DNA from: Pseudoselenomonas ruminantium
GTDB lineage: Bacteria > Bacillota > Negativicutes > Selenomonadales > Selenomonadaceae
Reading direction: 5' to 3'
Assembly: GCF_900142515.1 (NCBI RefSeq)
Contig: NZ_FRBC01000006.1
Coordinates: forward strand, 1-64,000
Length of the DNA stretch: 64,000 bases
This document shows positions 26,894 to 35,940 of the stretch, one piece after another (the stretch's first letter is position 1; each line of letters begins with the position of its first letter). The notes under the pieces are model-generated. The model worked only from the letters and a program-made list of their open reading frames with translations. It had not been told where the DNA came from and did not search any database. The translations under genes were made by a program, and so were the position numbers.

Positions 26894-27997
26894 CTAAAAT
26901 TCTAATTTCTTTTTCCTTAACTGGATATTCAGCAATATCGCTATCGCCATGATATTTGTCGTCAACGAGCTGACGCCATAACTCATGAGCGGCAGCGGGA
27001 TACCTGTTACCGGCATGATGCCCAGGGTCATGCCAACATTGACCAGTACATGGAAGGCCAACATGGATGTGATGCCCACAGCCAACAGCCTGCCGAAGAT
27101 ATCACTGGCATTCTTGGCAATCTGAGCTCCCCGCCAAAGCACCACAAGGTATAGCAGGAGCAGACAGACCACACCGATAAAGCCCAATTCCTCTCCGACC
27201 ACAGCGAAGATAAAGTCCGTATGGTTCTCCGGCAGGAAGTTCAGCTGGCTCTGTGTGCCTTCAAAGAGCCCCTTGCCAAAGAGCATGCCGGAACCAATGG
27301 CAATCTTGGATTGGATGATATGATATCCCGACCCTAAAGGGTCCACATTCGGGTCCATGAAGACCATGATACGCATTTTCTGATAATCTTTCAAGAAATG
27401 CCACAGCAACGGCATCATGGCAATCCCGGCGGCAAAGAGGCCGCCCAGGAGCCGCAGATTGATGCCGCAAACAAAAACCATGCCCAGAAAAATAGCCATA
27501 AACACCAAGGATGTTCCCAAATCCGGCTGTTTCAGAACCAGCAGGAAAGGAACGCCCACATAGGCTGCCACCGGCAGGAGATCATGGATGGTATTGAGCT
27601 TGCCCACCCGTTCCTCCAGCATGGTAGCCAGAGACACAATCATGATGATCTTGGAAAACTCCGATGGCTGGATACTGATCGGACCAATGGAGATCCAGCG
27701 CTGAGCGCCAAGGGCTGACTGCCCTACCAGCATAACAGCCACCAACATGATCAGATTGAAAATGTAGAGCTTATTGCCATACCCCTGCAGCATCTTGTAG
27801 TCAAAATTCATCAAAAAAGCTGCAAAAGCGATATTCACTGCCGCAAAGAGGCCCTGACGGGCCACATACCAATAGCGCTCCTCACCAGGAGTATTGACAT
27901 GGGTGGCACTGCCGATAATGATAAGGCTCATGATGATGATTCCGGCAGTTGCCGCCAGCAAGGTGAGGTCTGTGCGGCGTAAAATGGATTTAGTCAT
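26894..27997 (-). CDS. rodA: Peptidoglycan glycosyltransferase RodA
   Basis: SEDS-family glycan polymerase of the elongasome, working with the PBP2 encoded nearby (mrdA). The 367-residue protein has about ten membrane segments. SEDS motifs are present: ISIQPSEFSKI, KQPDLGTSLVF, the periplasmic FLPENHTDFIFAVVGEELGF, and TGIPLPLMSYG near the C-terminus. It is at the end of the mreB-to-rodA cluster, 25 bp after minE. Confidence 0.96.
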   Translation of the reverse strand: MTKSILRRTDLTLLAATAGIIIMSLIIIGSATHVNTPGEERYWYVARQGLFAAVNIAFAAFLMNFDYKMLQGYGNKLYIFNLIMLVAVMLVGQSALGAQRWISIGPISIQPSEFSKIIMIVSLATMLEERVGKLNTIHDLLPVAAYVGVPFLLVLKQPDLGTSLVFMAIFLGMVFVCGINLRLLGGLFAAGIAMMPLLWHFLKDYQKMRIMVFMDPNVDPLGSGYHIIQSKIAIGSGMLFGKGLFEGTQSQLNFLPENHTDFIFAVVGEELGFIGVVCLLLLYLVVLWRGAQIAKNASDIFGRLLAVGITSMLAFHVLVNVGMTLGIMPVTGIPLPLMSYGVSSLTTNIMAIAILLNIQLRKKKLEF

Positions 27998-28021
27998 TTT
28001 TGTCGTTCAACTCTTCTTCCG

Positions 28022-28288
28022 TTAACCCTTGTCATGTTTCATGCTGCTGACAGGGATGTTGGCCACCAACGCCACAGAATCATCATCATTGGCCAGGGAT
28101 ATTTCCATATCATGCTGATTGATTTCCATATAGTTGGAAATCACTTTGATAATGTCATTTTTCAGATTATCCATAACTTCGGGGGAAATATTTGCACGGT
28201 CATGGATAAGCACCACTTTCAAGCGGTCATGGGCAATTTTGCCTGACTGCTCCTTCTTGCCAAATATTTTCATCAATGCCTCCAACAT
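28022..28288 (-). CDS. minE: Cell division topological specificity factor MinE
   Basis: Stimulates the MinD ATPase and sets up Min oscillation that places the Z ring at midcell. It has 88 residues. The anti-MinCD helix region DRLKVVLIHDRANISPEVM is well conserved, followed by the dimerisation domain. I chose the ATG at 28288 with AGGAGGGG upstream; the open frame continues 15 codons into minD. MinE is absent from many Bacillus-type Firmicutes, so minCDE fits the diderm lineage. Confidence 0.95.
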   Translation of the reverse strand: MLEALMKIFGKKEQSGKIAHDRLKVVLIHDRANISPEVMDNLKNDIIKVISNYMEINQHDMEISLANDDDSVALVANIPVSSMKHDKG

Positions 28289-28299
28289 ATAACCCCTCC

Positions 28300-29088
28300 T
28301 TATCTTCTGAACATATGCTTGAGACGAGTCCACCAGCCCTCTTTATGGAAATCCATAAAAGGCACATCTTCGCCGAGCATACGGCTCACGATATTACGAT
28401 AAGCCTGACCTGCCTGGCTGTCATCCGAAGCCACACAGGGCTCACCCTTGTTGGCCGCTGTAACGACCTTGATGTCATCAGGCACCTGACCAATGCAGTC
28501 CAGAGAAAGGATGTCGTTGATATCATCCATATCCAGCATTTCGCCGCTTTCCACCATGGAAGGACGGATACGGTTGACAATGAGTTTGATATTCTCCTTG
28601 TCAGCACGGCCTAGCTCGCCGATGATCTTATCGGCATCACGGACAGCCGCGATTTCCGGCATGGTTACCACCAGCGCCGTATCAGCAGCAGCGATGGCAG
28701 TCTTGAAGCCCTGCTCGATACCAGCGGGGCAGTCGATCAGGATGTAATCAAATTCCCGGCGCAGTTCATCACAAAGTTTCACGAGCTGTTCGGGGTTCAC
28801 AGACATTTTATCCTTCACCTGCGAAGTCGGGAGTAAAAAGAGATTCTCATATTTCTTATGACGGACCAGTGCCTTCTTGAAAGCTACCCGGCCTTCCGTC
28901 ACGTCAATCAGGTCATACATGATGCGGTTCTCAAGCCCCAGCATCAGGTCGAGGTTTCTAAGCCCCGTATCGGTATCCACCAATACAACCTTCTTCCCCC
29001 GCATAGCCAGTCCCATACCCAGATTAGCCGTGGTCGTAGTCTTGCCAACACCGCCTTTGCCAGAGGTAATTACATAGATTTCGCTCAT
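28300..29088 (-). CDS. minD: Septum site-determining ATPase MinD
   Basis: Membrane-cycling ATPase of the Min system. It has 262 residues with the deviant Walker A SGKGGVGKTTTTANLG, switch II VDTDTGLRNLDLMLGLENR, and a C-terminal amphipathic helix (WWTRLKHMFRR) for membrane binding. Its start overlaps minC by four bases (ATGA) and minE follows after 11 bp. Confidence 0.97.
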   Translation of the reverse strand: MSEIYVITSGKGGVGKTTTTANLGMGLAMRGKKVVLVDTDTGLRNLDLMLGLENRIMYDLIDVTEGRVAFKKALVRHKKYENLFLLPTSQVKDKMSVNPEQLVKLCDELRREFDYILIDCPAGIEQGFKTAIAAADTALVVTMPEIAAVRDADKIIGELGRADKENIKLIVNRIRPSMVESGEMLDMDDINDILSLDCIGQVPDDIKVVTAANKGEPCVASDDSQAGQAYRNIVSRMLGEDVPFMDFHKEGWWTRLKHMFRR

Positions 29089-29756
29089 ATTGTCTTATCC
29101 TGCCTTTCTATTGGTTCGATTACGATTTGACCATCCTTGATAGATGCACGCTCCGCGCGCTCTGTCTTTTTCATTTCATCCGGTGAACGGGCGATCAGGT
29201 TCGATATTCTGATCTGAGTAGGCATCAAGTGATCAGCGACGATAAAGGCTGTGCTATCACCGTAGGCACCGGCATGTACCATGCCCCGGCAAGTGCCCCG
29301 GATATCGATGCTGCCTCCGGCAATGATCTGTGCCCCCGGATTCACATTGCCACAAACCAATACCGAAGATTTCGTGCGGATTTCCTGTCCTCCCCGCAGG
29401 GTCTTATTGATCACAACCATCTCCTGCGGTTTCAGTTCCTCCGGCTGATTTACCGGCTGAGACGCAGGCTGCGGTGGTGGTGCCTGTACCTGAGGCACTG
29501 GCTTTTCTACAGGTTCCGGTTTCTGGGTACGGCAGATCAGGCCATATTCATGGAACAGATGCTGCAATTCATCTCTTTCGCTGCCCATAAACACATCCCG
29601 GGGGATCAGCACTAAAGTGCCCCGCAAGAAGAACGTGGTACCGGATTCTAATTTCTTTCTCAGATTCTCCCGCACCTCTTCAAAGGATGCCTCTGGGGCA
29701 AAGCTCAGCTGTAACCCAAGGGAAGTTCCCTTGATTTTTACAATATCTTCACTCAT
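29085..29756 (-). CDS. minC: Septum formation inhibitor MinC
   Basis: Inhibits FtsZ assembly away from midcell when bound to MinD. The 223-residue protein has the N-terminal FtsZ-inhibiting domain (MSEDIVKIKGTSLGLQLSF), a proline-rich linker around residues 105-125, and the C-terminal beta-helix (RGGQEIRTKSSVLVCGNVNP, GGSIDIRG). Its stop overlaps the minD start. Confidence 0.95.
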   Translation of the reverse strand: MSEDIVKIKGTSLGLQLSFAPEASFEEVRENLRKKLESGTTFFLRGTLVLIPRDVFMGSERDELQHLFHEYGLICRTQKPEPVEKPVPQVQAPPPQPASQPVNQPEELKPQEMVVINKTLRGGQEIRTKSSVLVCGNVNPGAQIIAGGSIDIRGTCRGMVHAGAYGDSTAFIVADHLMPTQIRISNLIARSPDEMKKTERAERASIKDGQIVIEPIERQDKTI

Positions 29757-29795
29757 GATTGCCCTCGTTTCTATATAAATATAGTCTTGATAACA

Positions 29796-31604
29796 TTACT
29801 GTTTTTTCTGCTCATTGGCAGGCTGCTTGGCCGGATCCGGCTTATTGAGACCAAACCAGGCTTCCAGGATCTTCCGTCCGATCGGTACGGCAGACTGGGC
29901 ACCGTAACCACCCTGCTCCACAATAACCGCGACAACGATATTTGGGGCACCAAAAGGCCCATAAGCGACAAACCAGCCATGATCGCGGCCATGCGGATTC
30001 TCCGCGGTACCGGTTTTACCGGCAATCTCTATGGGGAACCCCCGGAAAATAGATGCTGCTGTACCGTACTTGGTAACATCATGCAGACCATCCTGCACCA
30101 GCTTGATATCCTCCATCGGTACATCCAGCGTACTCAGAAGTTCCGGTGTAAACTCCTTGACCGTCTTACCATCCGGCCCGACAATACGGTTTACCAGATG
30201 AGGTTTATAGCGTTTGCCATCCGCGGCAATCTCCCCCATGACCATAGCGGCCTGCAAAGGCGTTACCAGATTGAACCCCTGACCGATAGCAGCATCGAAG
30301 GTTTCCGACAGATACCATTCGCCATCTTCAAAGTTCTTTTCCTTATAGCGGCGATTAGCAACCAGACCATCTGATTCATAAGGCAGATCGATGCCAGTGA
30401 TCTTGCCCAGCCCAAACATCCGGGCATATTTTTCAATCCGGTCAATGCCCAGGCGATTTCCCATTTCATAGAAATATACGTTATCGGAATGGGCCATGGC
30501 CTGCTGGAAGTTAATGAGCCCCAGTGCTTCACCATCCGCATTTCCTTTCGGGATGATCCAATGATGACCACTATCCATGATCAGTTCAGAAGGACTCACG
30601 ACTCCCTCCGTCAGCGCCGCAGTGCCCGTAACGATCTTAAAGGTCGACCCCGGCGGATACTCACCCGTGATGGCCTTGTTATCCATAGGGTGATAAGGAT
30701 TATTATTGAGCTTGTTCCAATCCTTGGCTGAGATTCCATGCGCAAAGAGATTCGGATCGAACGCCGGCCGGCTGACCATCGCATAGATTTCCCCGGTCAT
30801 GGGATTCATGGCCACCGCAGCTGCTGCATTGGCATGGATCAGCTTGAGCTGTTCATCCACAGCCTTTTCCGCAGCAGTCTGTAAATTCTTGTCAATGGTC
30901 AGATAGAGGTCATCACCAGGTGTCGGCGGTTTGTTGCCGATGATCTGCACAGGCTTGCCCGTTACATCCACTTCCACCTGCTGGCCGCCATTGGCGCCCC
31001 GCAGCTCTTTATCGTAAATCTTTTCCAGACCGAATTTGCCGATGATGTCACCGCTTTTATAGCCTTCGTCTTTCTTTTTCTCCAACTCCATGTCGTTGAT
31101 TTCACTGACGTAGCCATAAGTATGCGCAGCCTCTTCCTTATTCATATAATCGCGGATAGGCTGAACCTCTATGATGACACCCGGGTACATATTCTTTTGT
31201 TCTTCGATGATGGTGACAATATCAGGTGTCACATCCGCCTTGATGCGGATTGGATCGAACCCTGTATGGGCATCGATCTTCTTGTTGATCTCCTCCACTG
31301 GCACCTTCAAAAGTTCCGCCAAGCGGTCAATCACCACAGGGTCAATCTTGGTCATCACCGGCATCAAGGACACAGCAAAGCCCGGACGATTCTGCACCAA
31401 AAGTTCCCCGTTGCGATCAAAGAATGTCCCCCGGGGTGCCATGGTAGGAATGATGCGGATGCGGTTGCCTTCAGCCAGCCGGGCATAATGTTCTCCGTCA
31501 TAAATCTGCAGATACCCGGCCCGGGCGATCAATACAGCGATAACCAGCACTGACAGCCAGCCCAGGACCTGTAATCTGCCGCCAAATTCGTCATTTTCGA
31601 CCAA
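29796..31604 (-). CDS. mrdA: Penicillin-binding protein 2, elongasome transpeptidase
   Basis: Class B PBP that crosslinks lateral-wall peptidoglycan together with RodA. It has 602 residues, with one N-terminal membrane anchor (about residues 13-30), a pedestal/dimerisation domain (APRGTFFDRNGELL), and the transpeptidase with STFK (about residue 320), SDN (about 373) and KTGT (about 535). All three active-site motifs are intact. It is in the mreBCD-mrdA-minCDE-rodA order. Confidence 0.96.
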   Translation of the reverse strand: MVENDEFGGRLQVLGWLSVLVIAVLIARAGYLQIYDGEHYARLAEGNRIRIIPTMAPRGTFFDRNGELLVQNRPGFAVSLMPVMTKIDPVVIDRLAELLKVPVEEINKKIDAHTGFDPIRIKADVTPDIVTIIEEQKNMYPGVIIEVQPIRDYMNKEEAAHTYGYVSEINDMELEKKKDEGYKSGDIIGKFGLEKIYDKELRGANGGQQVEVDVTGKPVQIIGNKPPTPGDDLYLTIDKNLQTAAEKAVDEQLKLIHANAAAAVAMNPMTGEIYAMVSRPAFDPNLFAHGISAKDWNKLNNNPYHPMDNKAITGEYPPGSTFKIVTGTAALTEGVVSPSELIMDSGHHWIIPKGNADGEALGLINFQQAMAHSDNVYFYEMGNRLGIDRIEKYARMFGLGKITGIDLPYESDGLVANRRYKEKNFEDGEWYLSETFDAAIGQGFNLVTPLQAAMVMGEIAADGKRYKPHLVNRIVGPDGKTVKEFTPELLSTLDVPMEDIKLVQDGLHDVTKYGTAASIFRGFPIEIAGKTGTAENPHGRDHGWFVAYGPFGAPNIVVAVIVEQGGYGAQSAVPIGRKILEAWFGLNKPDPAKQPANEQKKQ

Positions 31605-31625
31605 AAAATATCTCTCCCATAAAAG

Positions 31626-31647
31626 AAGGCACCCATACAGGTGCCTT
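31626..31647 (-). terminator. Hairpin between mreD and mrdA
   Basis: AAGGCACC-TGTATG-GGTGCCTT on the minus strand, 8-bp perfect stem, followed by CTTTTAT. It may be a partial terminator or attenuator within the shape cluster. Confidence 0.65.
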
Positions 31648-31649
31648 AA

Positions 31650-32150
31650 TCAGTTCGTTTCTTTTGTGCTGAGTTTCTTATCCAATTGGTAGGTCAGATA
31701 ATGCACCGGATAGGCAAACGCCAGCTGATAGATAAGCATCGGCAAGAGCGTTACCTGCACATTGCTTATTGGATTAAAGCGATACCCTAATAATACCATA
31801 AGTAATGCTAAAATAAAATAGTTAAACGTAGTTGCTCCCAAAGAAGCAAATACCGGCAAAAAAAACTGTTCCTTATAAACCCGATTGGCAAAACGGCCGC
31901 AAATATTTCCGACCAAAAGATACGTGAATGCATGAATGCCAAAGAAGGTTCCCGTAGCCAGGTCCGTCAACAGCCCCGAGACGAAGCCCATAAGTGTTCC
32001 CTTTTCCATGCCGCGCAGGAATGCATAAGACACGGTGAGAAGCAGCATGAAATTCGGACTGATGCCATGATAGGCAATCAGAGGGAAAAATGAAGATTGC
32101 AGTACATAAAGTGCCGCAGTAAAGGCGGCCAGCTTGCCGAAATTACTCAC
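31650..32150 (-). CDS. mreD: Rod shape-determining protein MreD
   Basis: Small inner-membrane protein (166 residues, about five hydrophobic segments) that joins MreC and the elongasome. YHGISPNFMLLLTVSYAFLRG followed by GFVSGLLTDLATGTFFGIHA is the usual MreD pattern. Its start overlaps mreC by four bases. Confidence 0.92.
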   Translation of the reverse strand: MSNFGKLAAFTAALYVLQSSFFPLIAYHGISPNFMLLLTVSYAFLRGMEKGTLMGFVSGLLTDLATGTFFGIHAFTYLLVGNICGRFANRVYKEQFFLPVFASLGATTFNYFILALLMVLLGYRFNPISNVQVTLLPMLIYQLAFAYPVHYLTYQLDKKLSTKETN

Positions 32151-33085
32151 TGCCCATTCCCCTCTGCTTTCTGTTGCGCTGCTGGATCCGTTTCTGTTCC
32201 CGGTGTCTGTGGCGGCGGTTTGATCGGTTCTGGCGGAGCCTCACGAGAAGCCGTGATGACTAACACATCCTCCAGCTTCTGAAAGTCCACAGCCGATTCC
32301 AGGACGCCAATCTTCAAAAGCCCGCCATCATCATTCTTGAGGCTGCTTACCAGTCCCACGATGATGCCCTTGGGAAAGATGCCGCCAAAGCCAGAAGTCA
32401 CGATGACATCTCCTTCGACCACATCCGCGTTCTTCGGAATGTTCACCATCTGCGGCATGGTTGGATTATCCATGTCTCCCTGCACAATGCCCGTAACCCG
32501 GGATTCAGCCCGCTGCACAATAGTACCGACCGAAGAGCGCGGGTCCAGGATAAGCTGTACCTTGGAGGAATTGGGGCCGGCCTCTATGACCCGGCCAACC
32601 AATCCCTGCGGGGTCACCACTGGCATATCTTCCTGCACGCCGCTGGCAGTTCCCCGGTCAATCACAATCATCCGCGACCAGGTATCCGACTCGCGGCCGA
32701 TGACCCGGGCCGCAACCATATCAAACTGACGGACAGAATGCTCATAACCTATCATAGCCCGCAGGCGTTCATTTTCCGCCAGTGCCTCATTAGCCTGCAG
32801 ATTGATTCCCCGCAGCTGTTCCACTTCATTCCGGAGCATCTTGTTTTGCTCATAAAGGGTGGCCACTTCCCAAACAGCACTGGTCGCATAATGGATCTCA
32901 TTAGCCACCCAGGCTACTGCCTGCTGGAAAGGAGACAGCGCCAATGACACAGCCTGGCTGCTTACAGGGGCCTGGAATCTGCCCCGGGCAGCGAAAAAGA
33001 TGAGGCAAAAGAGGCTGATGACGACAAACGCCATAGCCCAGCCCTTGCGTCCATCTTCTTTATCTCTTCTTACACGATTACTCAT
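32147..33085 (-). CDS. mreC: Rod shape-determining protein MreC
   Basis: Membrane-anchored scaffold that activates PBP2. It has 312 residues: one N-terminal membrane segment (about residues 17-33), a coiled coil (about residues 75-110, NKMLRNEVEQLRG), and the beta-rich domain with VIGRESDTWSRMIVIDRG, GVLGRV-like GLVGRVIEAG, and VIVTSGFGGIFPKGI. A proline-rich tail follows. It lies 8 bp after mreB and overlaps mreD. Confidence 0.95.
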   Translation of the reverse strand: MSNRVRRDKEDGRKGWAMAFVVISLFCLIFFAARGRFQAPVSSQAVSLALSPFQQAVAWVANEIHYATSAVWEVATLYEQNKMLRNEVEQLRGINLQANEALAENERLRAMIGYEHSVRQFDMVAARVIGRESDTWSRMIVIDRGTASGVQEDMPVVTPQGLVGRVIEAGPNSSKVQLILDPRSSVGTIVQRAESRVTGIVQGDMDNPTMPQMVNIPKNADVVEGDVIVTSGFGGIFPKGIIVGLVSSLKNDDGGLLKIGVLESAVDFQKLEDVLVITASREAPPEPIKPPPQTPGTETDPAAQQKAEGNGQ

Positions 33086-33093
33086 TTTTTATA

Positions 33094-34134
33094 TCAGCTT
33101 CTCAATTTTTTGCTGGTCATGACTACGCGTTTCAATAATTCTATGTTCTCCAGAGAACGGCCTGTACCTTCACCTACACAGGAGAGTGCATCCTCAGAAA
33201 CCAATACAGGCATGCCCGTCTCATGGGACAGCAGCTTGTCGAGATTCGTCAGGAGCGCACCGCCGCCCGTCATCATGATGCCATGGTCCATGACATCGGC
33301 TGCCAGCTCAGGCGGAGTCTTTTCCAGGGTGCCTTTGACTGCATCAATGATCTTGTAGATGGGATCATTCAGTGCTTCACGGATTTCCTTTGCCTGAATG
33401 GTCAGCGTCTTGGGCAGGCCGGAAACAAGGTCACGGCCACGGATATCCATAGTCTTATCAGCTTCCGGCGTCACGATAGCCGTACCGATGGTCATCTTGA
33501 TCTCTTCAGCCGTGCGCTCACCGATCATGAGGTTGTACATGCGCTTGATGTACTGCACGATGGCGCTGTCCATCTCATCACCGCCGATGCGGATGGAGCA
33601 GCTCACTACGATACCGCCCAGGGAAATCACGGCGATTTCCGTCGTGCCGCCACCGATGTCAACTACCATGCTGCCAGTAGCCTCTTCCACAGGCAAGCCG
33701 GCGCCAATAGCAGCAGCCATAGGCTCCTCAATGAGATATGCCTCACGGGCACCAGCCTGCTGCGCAGCATCTATTACAGCACGCTTTTCCACTTCCGTGA
33801 CACCAGAAGGAACGCCAACCACTACGCGGGGACGAACGAAAGACTTCGTGTTCATAGCCTTGCGGATAAAATACTTCAGCATGGCCTGCGTTACGTCGAA
33901 GTCAGCAATCACACCATCCTTCATCGGACGAATAGCGATGATATTACCCGGCGTGCGGCCGATCATCTGCTTTGCTTCCTCACCCACAGCCAGGACATCA
34001 CCCGTATCGCTTTTGATTGCTACTACGGAAGGCTCACGCAGCACAATACCTCTGCCCTTTACATGCACCAGTGTGTTAGCCGTGCCCAGGTCAATACCCA
34101 TATCGTGCGAAAAACCGCCAAACAGACTCCACAT
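33094..34134 (-). CDS. mreB: Rod shape-determining actin homologue MreB
   Basis: Actin-like filament protein guiding lateral wall synthesis. The 346-residue protein has the nucleotide-binding motifs [36 protein letters not shown] and MTGGGALL. It heads the mreBCD-mrdA cluster, with radC and maf upstream and a hairpin between. Confidence 0.97.
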   Translation of the reverse strand: MWSLFGGFSHDMGIDLGTANTLVHVKGRGIVLREPSVVAIKSDTGDVLAVGEEAKQMIGRTPGNIIAIRPMKDGVIADFDVTQAMLKYFIRKAMNTKSFVRPRVVVGVPSGVTEVEKRAVIDAAQQAGAREAYLIEEPMAAAIGAGLPVEEATGSMVVDIGGGTTEIAVISLGGIVVSCSIRIGGDEMDSAIVQYIKRMYNLMIGERTAEEIKMTIGTAIVTPEADKTMDIRGRDLVSGLPKTLTIQAKEIREALNDPIYKIIDAVKGTLEKTPPELAADVMDHGIMMTGGGALLTNLDKLLSHETGMPVLVSEDALSCVGEGTGRSLENIELLKRVVMTSKKLRS

Positions 34135-34201
34135 TTTGTCAAAAAACTCCCTTCAGATAACCATATAAGCAAGAGCTCATAAGCTCAGCATATTCAAAAC
34201 A

Positions 34202-34239
34202 AAAATAACTACCTTATTGTAACACAAGATAGTTATTTT
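34202..34239 (-). terminator. Terminator between radC and mreB
   Basis: AAAATAACTATCTT pairs with AAGGTAGTTATTTT (14 positions, one G-T), followed on the minus strand by TTGTTTTG. It separates the maf-radC transcript from mreB, which must then have its own promoter downstream. Confidence 0.7.
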
Positions 34240-34278
34240 GATAACAGGAAAACTATTTTTTTTTCAATAAAATTTAAA

Positions 34279-34968
34279 TCAGTGCAAAAGCCCTTTTTCC
34301 TTGAAGCTGGTAAAGCGCCCATTCCCCAGCACCACATGATCCAGAACGGGAATATCCATGATCTTTCCCGCTTTCACCATACGCTCGGTGACAGCAACAT
34401 CCTCCCGGCTGGGAGTAGGATCCCCGCTAGGATGATTGTGCAGCAGGATCATCGCCGCTGCCGCATAATCGATAGCGGCCCGGAAGACTTCACGCGGATG
34501 AACCACAGAAGCAGACAGACTCCCGACGGAAACCTCCGGCATCCCCAGGATATGATTCTTGGTATTCAGCAGCAGCACCGCAAAATGTTCCTTTTGTTCA
34601 AAGCGGAAGCGCGGCATAGCATAATGTGCCACATCCTCAGGTCCATGAATGATTTCGATCTTGGACGCCTGCTGCACGGAAAGCCGCCGCCCCAGCTCCG
34701 CAGCAGCTTGCAACGTAGCAGCTTTCACCTTCCCCACGCCATCGATCTTGCCCAGTTCCGCCACGGAAATATGCATCATTCCCGAAATCCCCTGCTCCTT
34801 GATATGGGCCAGGATTTCCTCAGCAATACGCAACACAGATTTTTTCTTCGTGCCACTACGCAAAAGAATCGCCAAAAGTTCCGCATTGCTCAATGCTGCC
34901 GCGCCATAAAGCAATAATTTCTCTCGGGGCCTTTCCTCAGGGGGCAGATCCCTCACCATAATCGCCAT
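34279..34968 (-). CDS. radC: RadC/JAB-domain protein
   Basis: A 229-residue protein of the RadC (UPF0758) family. The N-terminal helix-hairpin-helix part includes GAAALSNAELLAILLRSGT and ISVAELGKIDGVGKVKA. The C-terminal JAB/MPN metalloprotease-like fold has FAVLLLNTKNHILG, then the zinc motif HNHPSGDPTPSREDV. A repair role was doubted for E. coli RadC, so the function is open. Its start lies within the end of maf (32-bp overlap), as often seen for maf-radC-mreB. Confidence 0.95.
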   Translation of the reverse strand: MAIMVRDLPPEERPREKLLLYGAAALSNAELLAILLRSGTKKKSVLRIAEEILAHIKEQGISGMMHISVAELGKIDGVGKVKAATLQAAAELGRRLSVQQASKIEIIHGPEDVAHYAMPRFRFEQKEHFAVLLLNTKNHILGMPEVSVGSLSASVVHPREVFRAAIDYAAAAMILLHNHPSGDPTPSREDVAVTERMVKAGKIMDIPVLDHVVLGNGRFTSFKEKGLLH

Positions 34969-35527
34969 ATAAATTCACGCCTGCCTTTCGCGCCAGCCGC
35001 ACAGTCGCGTTAAGTGGCAGACCAACCACATTGGTAAAGGAACCTTTGATTCCGACGATAAACTCAGCTGCCGCCCCCTGAATGGCATAGGCACCAGCCT
35101 TATCCATAGGCTCACCGCTCTTCACATATCGCTCGATCTCCGTATCGGCCAGTTGCGCGAATTCCACTTCCGTGATCACCACATCCGTGAATAAATGGCC
35201 ATTATACGCCCAGGCAATACCGGTGAGCACCTGATGCGTCCTGCCGGAAAATTCCTTCAGCATCCGCACTGCATCCTCACGACTGCTCGGTTTCCCATAA
35301 GTATGCCCGTCCAATGCTACTACAGTATCCGCCCCTAAAACCGCATGGTTGGGATGCAGTTTTGCCACCGCGCTGGCTTTGGCAGCCGCATTTTTCTCCA
35401 CCAATTCTGCCGGCGCCAGATCATCGCCAGTAAGTTCCTCTGCGGTACTGATACGAATCTCAAAACGGGTATTTATCTGCTGAAGGAGTTCTTTTCTCCG
35501 CGGTGAACCAGATGCCAATATAAACAT
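34937..35527 (-). CDS. maf: Maf-family nucleotide pyrophosphatase
   Basis: Hydrolyses non-canonical nucleoside triphosphates such as dTTP/UTP analogues; YhdE-type Maf. The 196-residue protein has the family signature ASGSPRRKELL at the N-terminus, LGADTVVALDG and KPSSREDA, and MDKAGAYAIQG with the catalytic residues. It overlaps radC. Confidence 0.95.
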   Translation of the reverse strand: MFILASGSPRRKELLQQINTRFEIRISTAEELTGDDLAPAELVEKNAAAKASAVAKLHPNHAVLGADTVVALDGHTYGKPSSREDAVRMLKEFSGRTHQVLTGIAWAYNGHLFTDVVITEVEFAQLADTEIERYVKSGEPMDKAGAYAIQGAAAEFIVGIKGSFTNVVGLPLNATVRLARKAGVNLYGDYGEGSAP

Positions 35528-35545
35528 AAATTTCCGCTCCTTTCT

Positions 35546-35818
35546 TCAATAACGACGAAACAGCACCAAAGCGACGACAATGCCCAGGATACTCATAAGG
35601 TTCGGTGCAAAAGCCACCCCGATAGTCAGCTGGATCACATAAAGATTGATCGTAAAAACAGACGTGTCAAATACCGGAAACGTATTGACCAGATAGGGCA
35701 TCACACTACCCAAAGCCTCCACACTCAGAAGCAGCTGCCCTAAAATACCGCCTAAGATCGCACCGATCACCACAAAGAGAACAGCCATGCCATAGCCGTG
35801 CCCACCAAATTTTGCCAA
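35546..35818 (-). CDS. Small membrane protein of the DUF4321 type
   Basis: A 90-residue protein with two or three hydrophobic segments (MAVLFVVIGAILGGILGQLL; NLMSILGIVVALVLF). Many Firmicutes carry such a protein just upstream of maf. I place the start at a TTG (35818), eight bases after GGAGG; a start further upstream would add residues that are not membrane-like and lacks a ribosome site. The function is unknown; the location suggests an envelope or division role. Confidence 0.75.
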   Translation of the reverse strand: MAKFGGHGYGMAVLFVVIGAILGGILGQLLLSVEALGSVMPYLVNTFPVFDTSVFTINLYVIQLTIGVAFAPNLMSILGIVVALVLFRRY

Positions 35819-35897
35819 GAAAAATTCCTCCTTCAATGCACAAACTTTCGCTTTGTCCGGAAAAAGTCCTGCTAAAAAAGACATTTTTACAAAAAAT

Positions 35898-35934
35898 TAT
35901 GGCTCACAAATTCCACCGGAATTCATGAGCCATA
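35898..35934 (-). terminator. Terminator after the ArsB/NhaD-type permease gene
   Basis: TATGGCTCA..AATTCC / GGAATT..TGAGCCATA forms a long hairpin with a small internal mismatch, followed on the minus strand by ATTTTTTG. Confidence 0.8.
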
Positions 35935-35940
35935 TACCGG